Shown here one piece after another: positions 1 through 8,903 of a DNA stretch of 64,000 nt. The translations under genes and the position numbers were made by a program. Origin of the DNA: Devosia sp. (lineage in GTDB: Bacteria; Pseudomonadota; Alphaproteobacteria; Rhizobiales; Devosiaceae); NCBI RefSeq assembly GCF_014860165.1, contig NZ_JACZKG010000015.1:62001-126000 (forward strand). The letters are read 5' to 3'. The notes beneath the pieces are model-generated. The model was not told where the DNA came from and ran no database searches. It was given only the letters and a program-made list of their open reading frames with translations. How positions within the stretch are numbered: the first letter of the stretch is position 1; every line of letters begins with the position of its first letter.

Positions 1-10
1 AGAGGGCCAT
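1..10 (-). CDS. Possible 5' end of a minus-strand gene running off the left edge
   Basis: An ATG on the minus strand lies at 10 to 8. A purine-rich Shine-Dalgarno-like stretch (GGAAGG) sits about 8 to 10 bases upstream, at roughly 17 to 25 read in reverse. Only three codons are inside the window (Met-Ala-Leu), so the product cannot be identified. The call rests only on the start codon and the spacing. Confidence 0.3.
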
Positions 11-307
11 GAATGCGCCTTCCTTCGTGGTTTCAAACACAGCAATGCCTGGCGCGGAGCCTCCTTGAAGCCGGAAAGGGCATCAAAGCAGTCTTGCAAA
101 GAGCGGGAACACGGGAGGCCGGGCAATTGCCCTATTCATCGTTCATTCAAACGACAAACCCTCCGTTCAGCCCCCGGCCAAACGAATTGCTGGCGCGGCT
201 ATAGGTCAAACTGCCGGCAAAGGCAAGCGCGAGCGGCAATTGATCTGGCGCAAGCCGCGAGGAGCAGGGCGCGTTAACATCGCGACACATCGCCGAAAGG
301 ACGCCGA
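11..307. other. Leader region without a convincing gene
   Basis: About 300 bases with short open frames in several directions but none with a ribosome site or recognisable protein. It probably carries the divergent promoters for the possible minus-strand gene at the left edge and the small plus-strand gene at 308. I see no strong sigma70-type pair. Confidence 0.4.
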
Positions 308-511
308 ATGGGCAAGATCAACGTCTCCTGGCACGAGGCCCACAAGATGCCGGACAACCCGTCCGAACAGCAGCGCGCCGAGTGGCACTACGGCCACGCG
401 CTCAACTGCGGCTGCCGCAAGGTCACGCCATCCATTCAGGCCTTGCTCGACAGCCATGGCTACACGCTGCCGGCGGACGCGCCGGGTCTTGCATCTGGCG
501 TACAGCACTGA
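308..511 (+). CDS. Small hypothetical protein (67 aa)
   Basis: I do not recognise this protein. It is a soluble 67-residue polypeptide with a His/Trp-rich N-terminal half (motifs SWHEAH, EWHYGHAL) and a Cys-x-Cys at about residues 36 to 38 (NCGCRK), which could bind a metal. A GAAAGGA ribosome site lies just upstream of the ATG, which supports a real start. It stands alone, convergent with the VOC gene at 590. The His and Cys content is seen directly; metal binding is inference. Confidence 0.5.
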   Translation: MGKINVSWHEAHKMPDNPSEQQRAEWHYGHALNCGCRKVTPSIQALLDSHGYTLPADAPGLASGVQH

Positions 512-544
512 AGTCCTGCGCCCGGGTTTGGTCTGGCGAACGAA

Positions 545-573
545 AGCCGGGCAGGTGGCACGCTAGCCCGGCT
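545..573. terminator. Inverted repeat between convergent genes
   Basis: AGCCGGGC (545-552) is exactly complementary to GCCCGGCT (566-573) with a 13-base loop. It lies between the stops of the small gene at 511 and the minus-strand VOC gene at 590, where a bidirectional terminator would be expected. There is no T-run, so termination strength is uncertain. Confidence 0.3.
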
Positions 574-589
574 CACTGGTGCTGGTGGA

Positions 590-970
590 TCAGTTCGGCT
601 CGTCGCCGACGGCCAGGATATTGCCTTCGGAATCCTTGAACCAGGCGGCGTGGAACTGCCCCATCGTTGCGATGCCGTTGACGGTCTTGAGACCAGGCAT
701 GTCGTAGTCCTCGAACTTCACGCCATGCCGGCGCAGGTCCTGCACTTCGGCCTCCACGTCGTCGGTGGCGAAGGACAGCAGCGTATTGGGCGCCTTGCCC
801 GCATTGGGCGTGGGATACAGCAGGAAGCTGGTGCCGCCGCCGAGCTTGTACATGCAGCCCATCTCGTCTTCCATTGCCGGGGTGAGGCCGAGCTTGTCGC
901 GATACCAGGATTTTGCACGGTTCATGTCTGCAGCCGGGATGGTTGCGTAGGCACGATGATCTGTGAGCAT
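590..970 (-). CDS. VOC (glyoxalase/bleomycin-resistance fold) family protein
   Basis: A 126-residue single vicinal-oxygen-chelate domain. It opens with a YATIPAADMNRAKSWY segment typical of the first beta-alpha unit, then LGGGTSFLLY and a C-terminal AAWFKDSEGNILAV strand typical of the fold. Members bind a divalent metal and act as glyoxalases, dioxygenases or resistance proteins; the reaction here cannot be told from sequence. A strong GGGAGGAAG ribosome site precedes the ATG. It lies 79 bases downstream of the glycosyltransferase on the same strand and may be the last gene of the tetR-led unit. Confidence 0.85.
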   Translation of the reverse strand: MLTDHRAYATIPAADMNRAKSWYRDKLGLTPAMEDEMGCMYKLGGGTSFLLYPTPNAGKAPNTLLSFATDDVEAEVQDLRRHGVKFEDYDMPGLKTVNGIATMGQFHAAWFKDSEGNILAVGDEPN

Positions 971-1049
971 AACTTCCTCCCTTTCTGAGAGCCTGTCACA
1001 TCCGGGAAAATACGCCTCCGCCGGGCGCGTGTAAAACGCAAAGAGCCCT

Positions 1050-2291
1050 CTACCGGCCCATCATCCGACGTTCGATGAAGTCCATCGCATCCTCCACGCC
1101 GCGCTCGCTGCGGATGGCGGCTCCAAGCTCGGCAGCTCGCTGTCGCATGGTCGGTGCCTCCATGGCCCGAAACGCGCCGGCAAGGTCGTCCACAGTCATC
1201 TTGCGCTTGTCCAGCGCCGACGGACCGACGCCGAGCTCCGTGACGCGCCGTGCCCAGAATGGCTGGTCCCCAATGAATGGCACGATCGCGGTGGGCTTGC
1301 CGGCGCGCAAGGCCGCTCCCGTCGTTCCGGCGCCTCCATGATGCAGCGTTGCCTGCATCAGCGGAAACAGGCGGTCATGTGGTGCGCCGGCAATGAAGTG
1401 CATGTCTGCCAGCCCCTCCAGCCGTTGCAGGGCGCCACCCGCCGTGGCGATCAGCCCGCGCTTGCCCGCCTGCCGCAGGCCCTCGACCACCATTGCCGTC
1501 AATTGCTCGGGCGCCACACCCGGCATGCTGCCGAACCCGACATAGACGGGCGCGTCGCCTGCGGCGAGGAAAGCGGCTAGTTCTGCATCAGGCTTCCAGT
1601 CCAGGCTGTCGAGAAACCAGTAGCCGGTGACATCAACATCGGTCCCCCAGTCATCCGGCCTGGGCAGGACATGCTGGCTATAGGCGTAGAGGGTTCCGGT
1701 CAGAAGCGGCAGCGTCCCCTTCCTGGGCAGGCCGAGCGTGGTTTCGCGCCAGGCGCCGACCGTGCTCGAAAACAACGCATTGCCGCCATGGATCATCAAT
1801 GCATGGCTTGGCCGGTTGAGTGGCCCCAGATTGGCAAATGGCAGGATCGGCGTGGGGAAGGCTGCGGTTGGCGTGAAGCCGGGCAGGGGAGAGGCCAGCA
1901 GCCGCGCCGCCCCCAGTCTGGCCGCAATATGCGGCGCCCCCAGTGCCTTGGGGTGGTAGAGGATCGCGTCGGGCCTGAATTCGCTAGCCGCCGCCCATTC
2001 AGCATCCAGCAATTCACCCATCAATGCTCGATAGTGCTTGAGCAGCTTGAACCCGGCGCCGAAACCCGCCCCGGATTTGCCGATGGCGTCCTTGGCCTCC
2101 TGCGAGTCCAGCAGGTCGAGAAACGCCCCCGGCAATGCAGCAGAGCCGATGCCTTCGGCCTGGGCCATAGCCGCAAACTGCACCGGCGCTACGACCAGCA
2201 CTTCGTGCCCCCGACCGCGCAGCCCACGCGCCAGCGCCAGGTATGGCTGCATGTCGCCGCGCGTTCCCAGCGTATGGATGGCAAAGCGCAT
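1050..2291 (-). CDS. GT1-family glycosyltransferase (sterol/rhamnosyl-transferase type)
   Basis: About 413 residues if started at the ATG at 2291, whose product begins MRFAIHTLGTRGD, the standard N-terminus of this family. A longer open frame exists but its first 50 residues lie in tetR and look non-coding. The C-terminal half carries the UDP-sugar-binding signature (HHGGAGTTGAALRAG, then PFIGDQPFWARRV). GT1 enzymes of this type move a sugar from a nucleotide donor to a lipid, sterol or small hydrophobic acceptor; the acceptor is unknown. The start lies one base beyond the tetR stop, so the two are co-translated and the regulator probably controls it. Confidence 0.88.
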   Translation of the reverse strand: MRFAIHTLGTRGDMQPYLALARGLRGRGHEVLVVAPVQFAAMAQAEGIGSAALPGAFLDLLDSQEAKDAIGKSGAGFGAGFKLLKHYRALMGELLDAEWAAASEFRPDAILYHPKALGAPHIAARLGAARLLASPLPGFTPTAAFPTPILPFANLGPLNRPSHALMIHGGNALFSSTVGAWRETTLGLPRKGTLPLLTGTLYAYSQHVLPRPDDWGTDVDVTGYWFLDSLDWKPDAELAAFLAAGDAPVYVGFGSMPGVAPEQLTAMVVEGLRQAGKRGLIATAGGALQRLEGLADMHFIAGAPHDRLFPLMQATLHHGGAGTTGAALRAGKPTAIVPFIGDQPFWARRVTELGVGPSALDKRKMTVDDLAGAFRAMEAPTMRQRAAELGAAIRSERGVEDAMDFIERRMMGR

Positions 2292-2292
2292 C

Positions 2293-3000
2293 TCAGCTTG
2301 CCTTCCGCTGCCGCCAGCCGGCAAAGAACGCCTCGGCAAAGCCAGGTTCGATGAACTGGATGCTGCCCTCCGGCAGGCCGAGGATGCGGTCGGCGACAAT
2401 GCCCTGGGTCGTCCAGCGTCGCTGAAACGCCGCCACGGCAATCTGGAACGCCGCTTCGGACTTGGCGTCCATCAGTGCGGCAACCGTGTCATGCGTGGTT
2501 GCGGTAAGCCCAATCAGGATTTCTGCCATGGCCTGCGCGTCCGCAGGCAGGAAACTGCCGTCATCCATGCCCTGCTGCAATATGTCGGCGACCACAGGGA
2601 CCAGCACACGGCTCATGCGCATGAGGACCTGGTGATAGAGCGCAATATTCTCGGGTCGGAACAGCGCCTCGAACAAGGCCAGCGCTTCGGACGCCCGCTC
2701 TATTTTCAGGCGCCGGCTGTGTTTGAAGAAGAGATTCAGCCGCTCATAGCCGTTGAGCGTCTGGTCGGCGACAATGGCCTGCGTTTGCGCTGCAGACTCC
2801 TGCGCCATCTGCTCGGCAAGAGCCGCGAGCACAGCCTCCTTGGAGGGAAAATAGTAATAGAACGCCCCTTTTGAGAGCCCGGCGCGCCCAATAATTTCCT
2901 CCACGCTTGTCTTCTCGTAGCCCCGTTCGAAGAACAGGACCTGCGCCGCAGCGATGAGTTCGGCGCGGCGGACGGCGGGCTGCTTGATGATGCGGGGCAC
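2293..3000 (-). CDS. TetR/AcrR family transcriptional regulator
   Basis: A 235-residue one-component repressor. The N-terminal helix-turn-helix spans about residues 10 to 55, with the family motif YEKTSVEEIIGRAGLSKGAFYYYF. The remainder is a helical ligand-binding and dimerisation domain. It is the first gene of a minus-strand unit with the GT1 glycosyltransferase. A perfect palindrome at 3050-3064 about 50 bases upstream is the likely operator, which suggests autorepression relieved by a small hydrophobic effector. The effector is not predictable. Confidence 0.92.
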   Translation of the reverse strand: MPRIIKQPAVRRAELIAAAQVLFFERGYEKTSVEEIIGRAGLSKGAFYYYFPSKEAVLAALAEQMAQESAAQTQAIVADQTLNGYERLNLFFKHSRRLKIERASEALALFEALFRPENIALYHQVLMRMSRVLVPVVADILQQGMDDGSFLPADAQAMAEILIGLTATTHDTVAALMDAKSEAAFQIAVAAFQRRWTTQGIVADRILGLPEGSIQFIEPGFAEAFFAGWRQRKAS

Positions 3001-3049
3001 GGCTTCCGCCCTCCGATTCAGTCGGTTCCTTCACCGCGCCACCATTACT

Positions 3050-3064
3050 GACTGACGGTCAGTC
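3050..3064. promoter_or_regulatory. Probable TetR operator (15-bp palindrome)
   Basis: GACTGAC and GTCAGTC arms flank a single central G. The site lies 50 bases upstream of tetR and faces the fabD promoter region. Size and symmetry fit TetR/AcrR-type operators. The link to the adjacent regulator is inferred from position. Confidence 0.6.
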
Positions 3065-3228
3065 TGTAAAGTCGCTGGCTGTTTCCACCTGTCGGTCGCG
3101 GCGCGCAAGCGGGGCAAAACCACACCTGCCGTCGGCCATGCCTTGACTCCGCCACAGACACCGGCCAAACGCCGCGCAACTGGACAGCCGCCTCACGGAT
3201 TGTCTAACTGAGTTGCAAGGGGGCCATC

Positions 3229-4179
3229 ATGACCAAGCGCGCATTCACCTTTCCCGGGCAGGGCAGCCAGGCCGTCGGCATGGGCAAGGATCTCGCCGCC
3301 GCCTATCCGGAAGCCCGCGCGGTGTTCCAGGAAGTCGACGAGGCCCTCGGCCAGCGCCTCTCGGCCACCATGTTCGAAGGCTCCGAGGACATTCTGCGCC
3401 TGACCGAGAATGCCCAGCCGGCCCTGATGGCTGTCAGCCTCGCGGTCATCCGCGTGCTCGAATCAAAGGGCATCCGCGTCGCCGACCATGCCGCCTATGT
3501 GGCTGGTCACTCGCTCGGTGAATATTCGGCTCTCTGCGCCGCCGGTACGTTCTCGCTGTCCGATGCGGCCCGTCTGCTCAAGACGCGCGGCCAGGCCATG
3601 CAGAAGGCCGTCCCCGTCGGTCATGGCACCATGGCCGCGCTGCTGGGGCTCGATGTCGCCACCGCGCAGGAAGTCGCTGCTGAGGCCGCCCAGGGCGATG
3701 TGTGCGACGTTGCCAATGACAATGCTCCCGGCCAGGTCGTCGTCTCCGGCGCCACCGCTGCCGTCGAGCGGGCCGTCGAAATCGCCAAGGCCAAGGGCGC
3801 TAAGCGCGCTCTGCTGCTGCCTGTCAGCGCCCCGTTCCATTGCGCGCTGATGCAGCCTGCTGCTGATGCGATGGCCGCCGCACTTGCCGAGGTCACCATG
3901 CAGGCGCCGGTCGTGCCGCTGGTCGCCAATGTGCTGGCCGCCCCGATTTCCGATCCGGCCGAGATTCGCCAGCGCCTCGTCGAGCAGGTCACTGGCGTCG
4001 TCCGCTGGACCGAGAGCGTTACTTGGCTCACCGGTGCCGGCGGCGTTACCCATCTGGCTGAACTTGGCACGGGCAAGGTCCTGACGGGACTGGCCAAACG
4101 CATCAATGCCGAGGCCGTCGCCACGGCAGTCGGCTCGCCCGCCGACATCGACGCCTTCGTGGCCGAACTCTTGGCGTAA
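3229..4179 (+). CDS. fabD: Malonyl-CoA:ACP transacylase FabD
   Basis: 316 residues, the usual family length. It transfers malonyl from CoA to the acyl carrier protein in the cytoplasm, supplying the two-carbon extender for type II fatty-acid synthesis. The catalytic serine lies in AGHSLGEYSAL at about residues 90 to 100 and the catalytic histidine in SAPFHCALM at about 200. The N-terminal FPGQGSQ motif is intact. A purine-rich ribosome site (AAGGGGG) precedes the ATG. fabG, acpP and fabF follow on the same strand, the standard alphaproteobacterial order. Confidence 0.97.
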   Translation: MTKRAFTFPGQGSQAVGMGKDLAAAYPEARAVFQEVDEALGQRLSATMFEGSEDILRLTENAQPALMAVSLAVIRVLESKGIRVADHAAYVAGHSLGEYSALCAAGTFSLSDAARLLKTRGQAMQKAVPVGHGTMAALLGLDVATAQEVAAEAAQGDVCDVANDNAPGQVVVSGATAAVERAVEIAKAKGAKRALLLPVSAPFHCALMQPAADAMAAALAEVTMQAPVVPLVANVLAAPISDPAEIRQRLVEQVTGVVRWTESVTWLTGAGGVTHLAELGTGKVLTGLAKRINAEAVATAVGSPADIDAFVAELLA

Positions 4180-4235
4180 CACCCTGAATCAATCCATCAA
4201 GGGTTTGAATCACTATCTCCGCAAGGGAGGACTAA

Positions 4236-4973
4236 ATGTTTGATCTGACTGGCAAACGTGCCCTGGTCACCGGTGCCAGCGGCGGTATCGGCCGCGAGAT
4301 CGCCAAGGCGCTGGCCGCCGCTGGCGCCACCGTCGCCCTGTCAGGCACCCGCGTCGGTGCCCTCGAGGATACGGCCAGGGAAATCGGCAAGGATTGCCCG
4401 ATCCTGCCCGCCAATCTCAGCAAGCTCGACGAGGTCGACAAGCTCGTTCCGTCGGCCGAAGCGGCCATGGGCGGGCTCGATATCCTGGTCAACAATGCCG
4501 GCATGACGCGAGACAACCTCTTCATGCGCATGAAGGACGAGGAATGGGACGAGGTCATCGCCGTCAACCTCACCGCCGCCTTCCATCTCAACCGCGCCGT
4601 GCTGCGCGGGATGATGAAGCAGCGCTTCGGCCGTATCATCGGCATTTCCTCGGTCGTGGGCGTCATGGGCAATCCGGGGCAGGGCAACTATGCCGCCTCC
4701 AAGGCCGGCCTGATCGGCATGAACAAGGCGCTGGCCCACGAAGTCGCCAGCCGCAACATCACCGTTAATTCCATCGCTCCGGGCTTCATCGCCTCGGCTA
4801 TGACCGACGAGCTCAACGACAAGCAGCGTGAGTCGATCCTGTCGACGATTCCGGCCAATCGGCTGGGCACGGCACAGGAAGTCGCGGCCTGCGCCGTTTT
4901 CCTCGCCAGCGACGCGGCCGGCTACATCACGGGCCATACGCTCAACGTCAACGGCGGTATGGCGATGATCTAA
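4236..4973 (+). CDS. fabG: 3-oxoacyl-ACP reductase FabG
   Basis: 245-residue short-chain dehydrogenase that reduces 3-ketoacyl-ACP with NADPH. The cofactor motif GASGGIG is at about residues 13 to 19, NNAG at about 87 to 90, and the catalytic Ser and Tyr-x-x-x-Lys (YAASK) are intact at about 138 to 155. The C-terminus ends GYITGHTLNVNGGMAM, characteristic of FabG. Start supported by AAGGGAGGA seven bases upstream. It sits 56 bases after fabD. Confidence 0.97.
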   Translation: MFDLTGKRALVTGASGGIGREIAKALAAAGATVALSGTRVGALEDTAREIGKDCPILPANLSKLDEVDKLVPSAEAAMGGLDILVNNAGMTRDNLFMRMKDEEWDEVIAVNLTAAFHLNRAVLRGMMKQRFGRIIGISSVVGVMGNPGQGNYAASKAGLIGMNKALAHEVASRNITVNSIAPGFIASAMTDELNDKQRESILSTIPANRLGTAQEVAACAVFLASDAAGYITGHTLNVNGGMAMI

Positions 4974-5141
4974 GTGCTGCCGCGCAACAAAAAGGGCGCG
5001 AAAGCCGTTGAAAACCGGAATGCTGGCTGCTGGCGAACGTCCATCAAGTGTGATACTCGCCGCCGCTGACACCCGTGGTGGACCGCCTTGCGGGCGCTGG
5101 AAAGCGCGCCTACATTGCCTATTAGTCAGCCAACACGGTGC

Positions 5142-5170
5142 TTGAAGATTTGGCACTGCGCCAATAAGAA
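5142..5170 (+). promoter_or_regulatory. Candidate acpP promoter
   Basis: TTGAAG (5142-5147), a 17-base spacer and TAAGAA (5165-5170) fit a sigma70-type promoter 39 bases before the acpP ATG. The 235-base fabG-acpP gap and the high expression of ACP in bacteria make a separate promoter here likely. Matches are partial. Confidence 0.35.
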
Positions 5171-5208
5171 GCGAAACGAAACCTCGATTTCGAAAAGGGA
5201 AGTCAAAT

Positions 5209-5445
5209 ATGAGCGATGTCGCTGATCGGGTCCGCAAGATCGTTGTGGAACACCTCAATGTGGATGCCGAGAAGGTTGTCGAAAAGGCCAGCTTCATCGA
5301 CGATCTGGGTGCGGACTCCCTTGACCAGGTCGAACTGGTAATGGCCTTCGAAGAAGAATTCTCGGTCGAGATTCCTGATGACGCTGCCGAGTCGATCCAG
5401 ACTTTCGGCGACGCCGTCTCCTTCCTCACCAAGGCCGTCGGCTAA
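5209..5445 (+). CDS. acpP: Acyl carrier protein AcpP
   Basis: 78-residue acidic four-helix carrier of growing acyl chains. The phosphopantetheine attachment serine lies in the invariant [11 protein letters not shown] at about residues 33 to 43. Glu and Asp dominate the protein, as expected. A GGGAAG ribosome site precedes the ATG. It is followed 33 bases later by fabF, the usual partner. Confidence 0.97.
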   Translation: MSDVADRVRKIVVEHLNVDAEKVVEKASFIDDLGADSLDQVELVMAFEEEFSVEIPDDAAESIQTFGDAVSFLTKAVG

Positions 5446-5478
5446 GCCCCGCGGCTTGGCCGAGATAGGCAGTACAGT

Positions 5479-6747
5479 ATGGAATTGCGCCGCGTCGTCG
5501 TCACCGGGATGGGTCTTGTCACGCCTCTCGGCTGCGGAGTTGAAGCCACTTGGGCCAATATCCTGGCCGGAAAGAGTGGCGCCGTCAGGATCGACGACTT
5601 CGAGGTCGATGATATTGCCTGCCAAATCGCTCATCGCTTGCCGCTCGGCGACGCCGCCGACGGCAAGTACAATCCCGATGAGTGGATGGACTCCAAGGAA
5701 CAGCGCAAGGTCGATCCCTTCATCGTCTATGCCATGGCCGCTTCCAAGCAGGCCATCGACGATGCCGGGGTCGAGCCGAGGACTGCCCAGGAGCAGGAAC
5801 GCATCGGCGTTCTGATCGGCTCGGGCATCGGTGGCGTTGGCGGCATCTACGATGCCTCCATCACGCTGCATGAAAAGGGTCCGCGCCGCATCAGCCCGTT
5901 CTTCATTCCAGGACGGCTGATCAATCTCGCTTCCGGTTACGTATCGATCCGCTTCGGGCTCAAGGGCCCGAACCACTCGGTCGTTACCGCCTGCTCCACC
6001 GGAGCCCATGCCATTGGCGATGCGGCCCGGCTGATCGCGCTCGGCGATGCCGATGTGATGGTGGCAGGTGGCGCCGAAAGCTGCGTCAACCGCCTGGCAT
6101 TGGCCGGCTTCGCCGCTGCCCGTGCCCTCTCGACCAATTTCAACGACAATCCCACCGCCGCCTCGCGCCCCTATGACAAGGATCGCGATGGCTTCGTCAT
6201 GGGCGAAGGCGCCGGCATCGTGGTGCTCGAGGATTATGAGCGCGCCAAGGCGCGCGGCGCCAAGATCTATGGCGAAATCATCGGCTACGGCCTTTCCGGC
6301 GATGCCTATCACATCACGGCGCCGTCCCCCGACGGCGACGGCGGTTTCCGCGCCATGAGCGCGGCGATCAAGCGCGCCGGCATCAGTGCCTCCGAGATCG
6401 ACTATATCAACGCCCACGGCACCTCGACGCCGCTGGGCGACGAGATCGAACTGGGCGCGGTCACCCGCGTCCTGGGCGACCATGCGTCGAAGTCCGTCAT
6501 GAGTTCCACCAAGTCGGCCATCGGCCACCTGCTGGGGGCCGCCGGCTCGGTGGAAGCCATTTTCTGCCTGCTGGCAATGCGCGACAATATTGCGCCGCCC
6601 ACGCTCAATCTCGATAATCCATCGGTCGAAACGGTGATCAACCTGGTGCCCAAGACGGCATTCAAGAAGGAGATCAACGTGGCGCTTTCCAACAGCTTCG
6701 GCTTTGGCGGCACCAATGCGACCCTGGTGATGCGCAAGGTCAGCTGA
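5479..6747 (+). CDS. fabF: 3-oxoacyl-ACP synthase II FabF
   Basis: 422-residue elongation condensing enzyme. It starts MELRRVVVTGMGLVTPLG, as in the family. The Cys-His-His triad is intact: TACSTGAHAIG (about residue 172), NAHGTSTPLGD (about 313) and KSAIGHLLGAAG (about 350). The C-terminal NSFGFGGTNATL is also conserved. It extends malonyl-ACP in fatty-acid synthesis and can set membrane fluidity. It ends the fab block; a perfect hairpin lies just downstream. Confidence 0.97.
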   Translation: MELRRVVVTGMGLVTPLGCGVEATWANILAGKSGAVRIDDFEVDDIACQIAHRLPLGDAADGKYNPDEWMDSKEQRKVDPFIVYAMAASKQAIDDAGVEPRTAQEQERIGVLIGSGIGGVGGIYDASITLHEKGPRRISPFFIPGRLINLASGYVSIRFGLKGPNHSVVTACSTGAHAIGDAARLIALGDADVMVAGGAESCVNRLALAGFAAARALSTNFNDNPTAASRPYDKDRDGFVMGEGAGIVVLEDYERAKARGAKIYGEIIGYGLSGDAYHITAPSPDGDGGFRAMSAAIKRAGISASEIDYINAHGTSTPLGDEIELGAVTRVLGDHASKSVMSSTKSAIGHLLGAAGSVEAIFCLLAMRDNIAPPTLNLDNPSVETVINLVPKTAFKKEINVALSNSFGFGGTNATLVMRKVS

Positions 6748-6766
6748 CTTTTCCACGGCTCAAATG

Positions 6767-6806
6767 GAGGCACATCGCGTCGACGCGCGATGTGCCTCTT
6801 GCCTTT
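6767..6806 (+). terminator. Rho-independent-like terminator after fabF
   Basis: Perfect 13-bp stem, GAGGCACATCGCG (6767-6779) with CGCGATGTGCCTC (6786-6798), closing a six-base TCGACG loop and followed by a T-rich TTGCCTTT. It would separate the fab genes from mltG, at least partly. Confidence 0.6.
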
Positions 6807-6912
6807 GCTACCGGGCATGAGAACATGCCTGCGGCCACATGGCTGCCGAAAAACAAGTGAACAAGACCCGGAGCATTGTCATGCGCACGGGCGTCGAGGG
6901 TGATTCAGCACG

Positions 6913-8007
6913 ATGAATGATCGCAAGGTCCGGCGCCGCCGCCGTTCGAGCAACGGCTTCGTTGACATCCTCAATGGCTTGTTGACGCTGCTGGTCATCG
7001 GCCTGCTGGTGGCTGGCGGCATCGTGCTCTACGGCGCATCCCAGTTCTATGGCGAAGGCCCGCTGACCGAGGAAACCACCTTCCGCGTCGAGGCCGGGTC
7101 GGGCCTCTCCTCCATCGGCCCGCGGCTCGAAGAGCAGGGGCTCATCACCAATCAATACATCTTCCAGGCCGGCAGTCGCCTCGCCAATATCGAGGGCACC
7201 ATCAAGCAGGGCGATTTCCGCATCCCCGCCGGCGCCAGCATGGCCGATATCCTGACCGAACTGATCAAGGGCGATCCGATCCGCTATGCCGTCGTCATCC
7301 CGGAAGGCTGGACGTCGTGGGAAGCCGTGCAGCGTCTCAATGCCGACAGCAACATAACCGGCGAAATCTCCACCCTGCCGCCCGAAGGCTCGATCCTGCC
7401 CGGCAGCTATGACTATGTGCCCGGGGACACCCGCCAATCGGTGCTCGACAAGATGCAGGCCGCAATGGACACAGAGCTAGCGGCCATCTGGGAAGCTCGC
7501 CAGCCCGATCTGCCCATCGAGACACCTGAGCAATTGCTGGTGCTGGCCTCGATCGTCGAAAAGGAAACCGGCGTCGCCAGCGAGCGCCCGCAGGTCGCCG
7601 CGGTCTTCGTCAACCGCCTGCGCGAGGGCATGCGCCTGCAATCGGACCCGACCATCATCTATGGCATCACCAAGGGTCAATCCACGCTCGGCCGCGGTCT
7701 GCGCCGCTCCGAGATCGAGGCCAAGACGCCCTACAACACCTACCAGATCGATGGCCTGCCCCCGACGCCGATCGCCAACCCGGGTGTGGACGCCCTCAAG
7801 GCCGTAGCCAATCCTGATGACCACGACTACCTCTACTTCGTGGCCAAGGGCGCCTCGCCGCGCGAGGGTCACGTCTTCGCCGAGACCTATGCCGAGCATC
7901 AGGAAAACGTGGCGCGCTACCGCGAGATCCAGGACGAGGCCGAAGCGGCCCGCAAGGCCCTCGAAGATGCAGAGGCAGCCGAAGCCGACGCGCCGGCCAC
8001 TGAGTGA
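6913..8007 (+). CDS. mltG: Endolytic murein transglycosylase MltG
   Basis: 364 residues. A basic N-terminus (KVRRRRRSSNG) is followed by one membrane helix at about residues 20 to 42, then a periplasmic YceG-like domain. The catalytic glutamate lies in the conserved ASIVEKETG motif at about residues 214 to 222, followed by RPQVAAVFVNRL and LQSDPTIIYG. MltG cleaves nascent glycan strands and sets their length. The C-terminal 30 residues are Ala/Glu-rich and probably helical. The stop overlaps the yicC start (GTGA), so translation is likely coupled. Confidence 0.94.
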   Translation: MNDRKVRRRRRSSNGFVDILNGLLTLLVIGLLVAGGIVLYGASQFYGEGPLTEETTFRVEAGSGLSSIGPRLEEQGLITNQYIFQAGSRLANIEGTIKQGDFRIPAGASMADILTELIKGDPIRYAVVIPEGWTSWEAVQRLNADSNITGEISTLPPEGSILPGSYDYVPGDTRQSVLDKMQAAMDTELAAIWEARQPDLPIETPEQLLVLASIVEKETGVASERPQVAAVFVNRLREGMRLQSDPTIIYGITKGQSTLGRGLRRSEIEAKTPYNTYQIDGLPPTPIANPGVDALKAVANPDDHDYLYFVAKGASPREGHVFAETYAEHQENVARYREIQDEAEAARKALEDAEAAEADAPATE

Positions 8008-8894
8008 GCCAGACCCTCGCCAGCATGACCGGCTATGCCCGCGCCGCCGGCGCGGTGCCCGGCGCCTCGTTCCTTTGCGAGGTGAAGTCGGTTAACGGCC
8101 GCGGCCTCGACATCCGCCTTCGCCTCGCGCCGGGCTTTGACGCGCTCGAAAGCGACATTCGCCAGCTCATCGGCAAGATGGTCTCCCGCGGTTCGCTGAC
8201 CTTCAATCTCAGTGTAGAGCGCGACGGGGCAGGGGGCGACCTGCTGATCAACCGGCAGGCACTCGCCACGGTCCTCGCGGCCATTGACGAGTTGAGCGGC
8301 AGAATACCCGCCGCCCCGCCCAGCCTTGATGGCATTTTGGGCCTCAAGGGCGTGCTCGAACAGCGCGACCGGCCCATGTCACCCGATGCCGAGGAAGCCC
8401 TGGCCTCGGCCATTCTCGACGGCGCCTCCCAGGCGCTGGTCGATCTGGTGCTGGCTCGCCGGCAGGAGGGCAGCCAGATCGCCGCCGTATTGCTCGATCG
8501 CCTGGACGAGATCGAAGCGCTGGTCCAGCGCGCCGAGACCCATCCCGCCCGCGGCCGTGACGTTATCCTGGCCAGGCTCCGCCAGCAGGTCGCCGATATT
8601 GCCGCCGATATCGCCATGCCGGAAGAGCGCCTGGCCCAGGAGGCATTGCTGCTGGCCACCAAGGCCGATATCCGCGAGGAGCTCGATCGCCTTGCGGCTC
8701 ACATCTCGGCGGCCCGCCAGCTCATCCGTGGCGGCGGTGCCGTCGGCCGCCGGCTCGATTTCCTGGCTCAGGAATTCAACCGCGAGGCCAATACGCTATG
8801 CAGCAAATCCAATGCCGTGGAGCTCACCGCCATCGGCCTTGACCTCAAGGCGGCGATCGATCAACTACGCGAGCAAGTGCAGAACATCGAATAG
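8004..8894 (+). CDS. YicC/YloC family endoribonuclease
   Basis: 296 residues beginning at a GTG that overlaps the mltG stop (GTGA). The start gives MSQTLASMTGYARAAG, matching the family N-terminus SMTGY; an internal ATG at 8025 would cut this off. The C-terminal region holds the DUF1732-type motif GRRLDFLAQEFNREANTLCSKS followed by a conserved amphipathic end. YicC-family proteins are reported as single-strand endoribonucleases. Adjacency to gmk is widely conserved in bacteria. Confidence 0.92.
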   Translation: MSQTLASMTGYARAAGAVPGASFLCEVKSVNGRGLDIRLRLAPGFDALESDIRQLIGKMVSRGSLTFNLSVERDGAGGDLLINRQALATVLAAIDELSGRIPAAPPSLDGILGLKGVLEQRDRPMSPDAEEALASAILDGASQALVDLVLARRQEGSQIAAVLLDRLDEIEALVQRAETHPARGRDVILARLRQQVADIAADIAMPEERLAQEALLLATKADIREELDRLAAHISAARQLIRGGGAVGRRLDFLAQEFNREANTLCSKSNAVELTAIGLDLKAAIDQLREQVQNIE

Positions 8895-8903
8895 GATTAG
8901 GCG

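Noticed and set aside
5203-6756. 517-codon minus-strand frame opposite acpP-fabF
   Set aside because: Antisense to two unmistakable genes; no motif or ribosome site.
6839-6916. 25-codon leader frame overlapping the mltG start (ATGA)
   Set aside because: No ribosome site and no motif; overlap probably chance.
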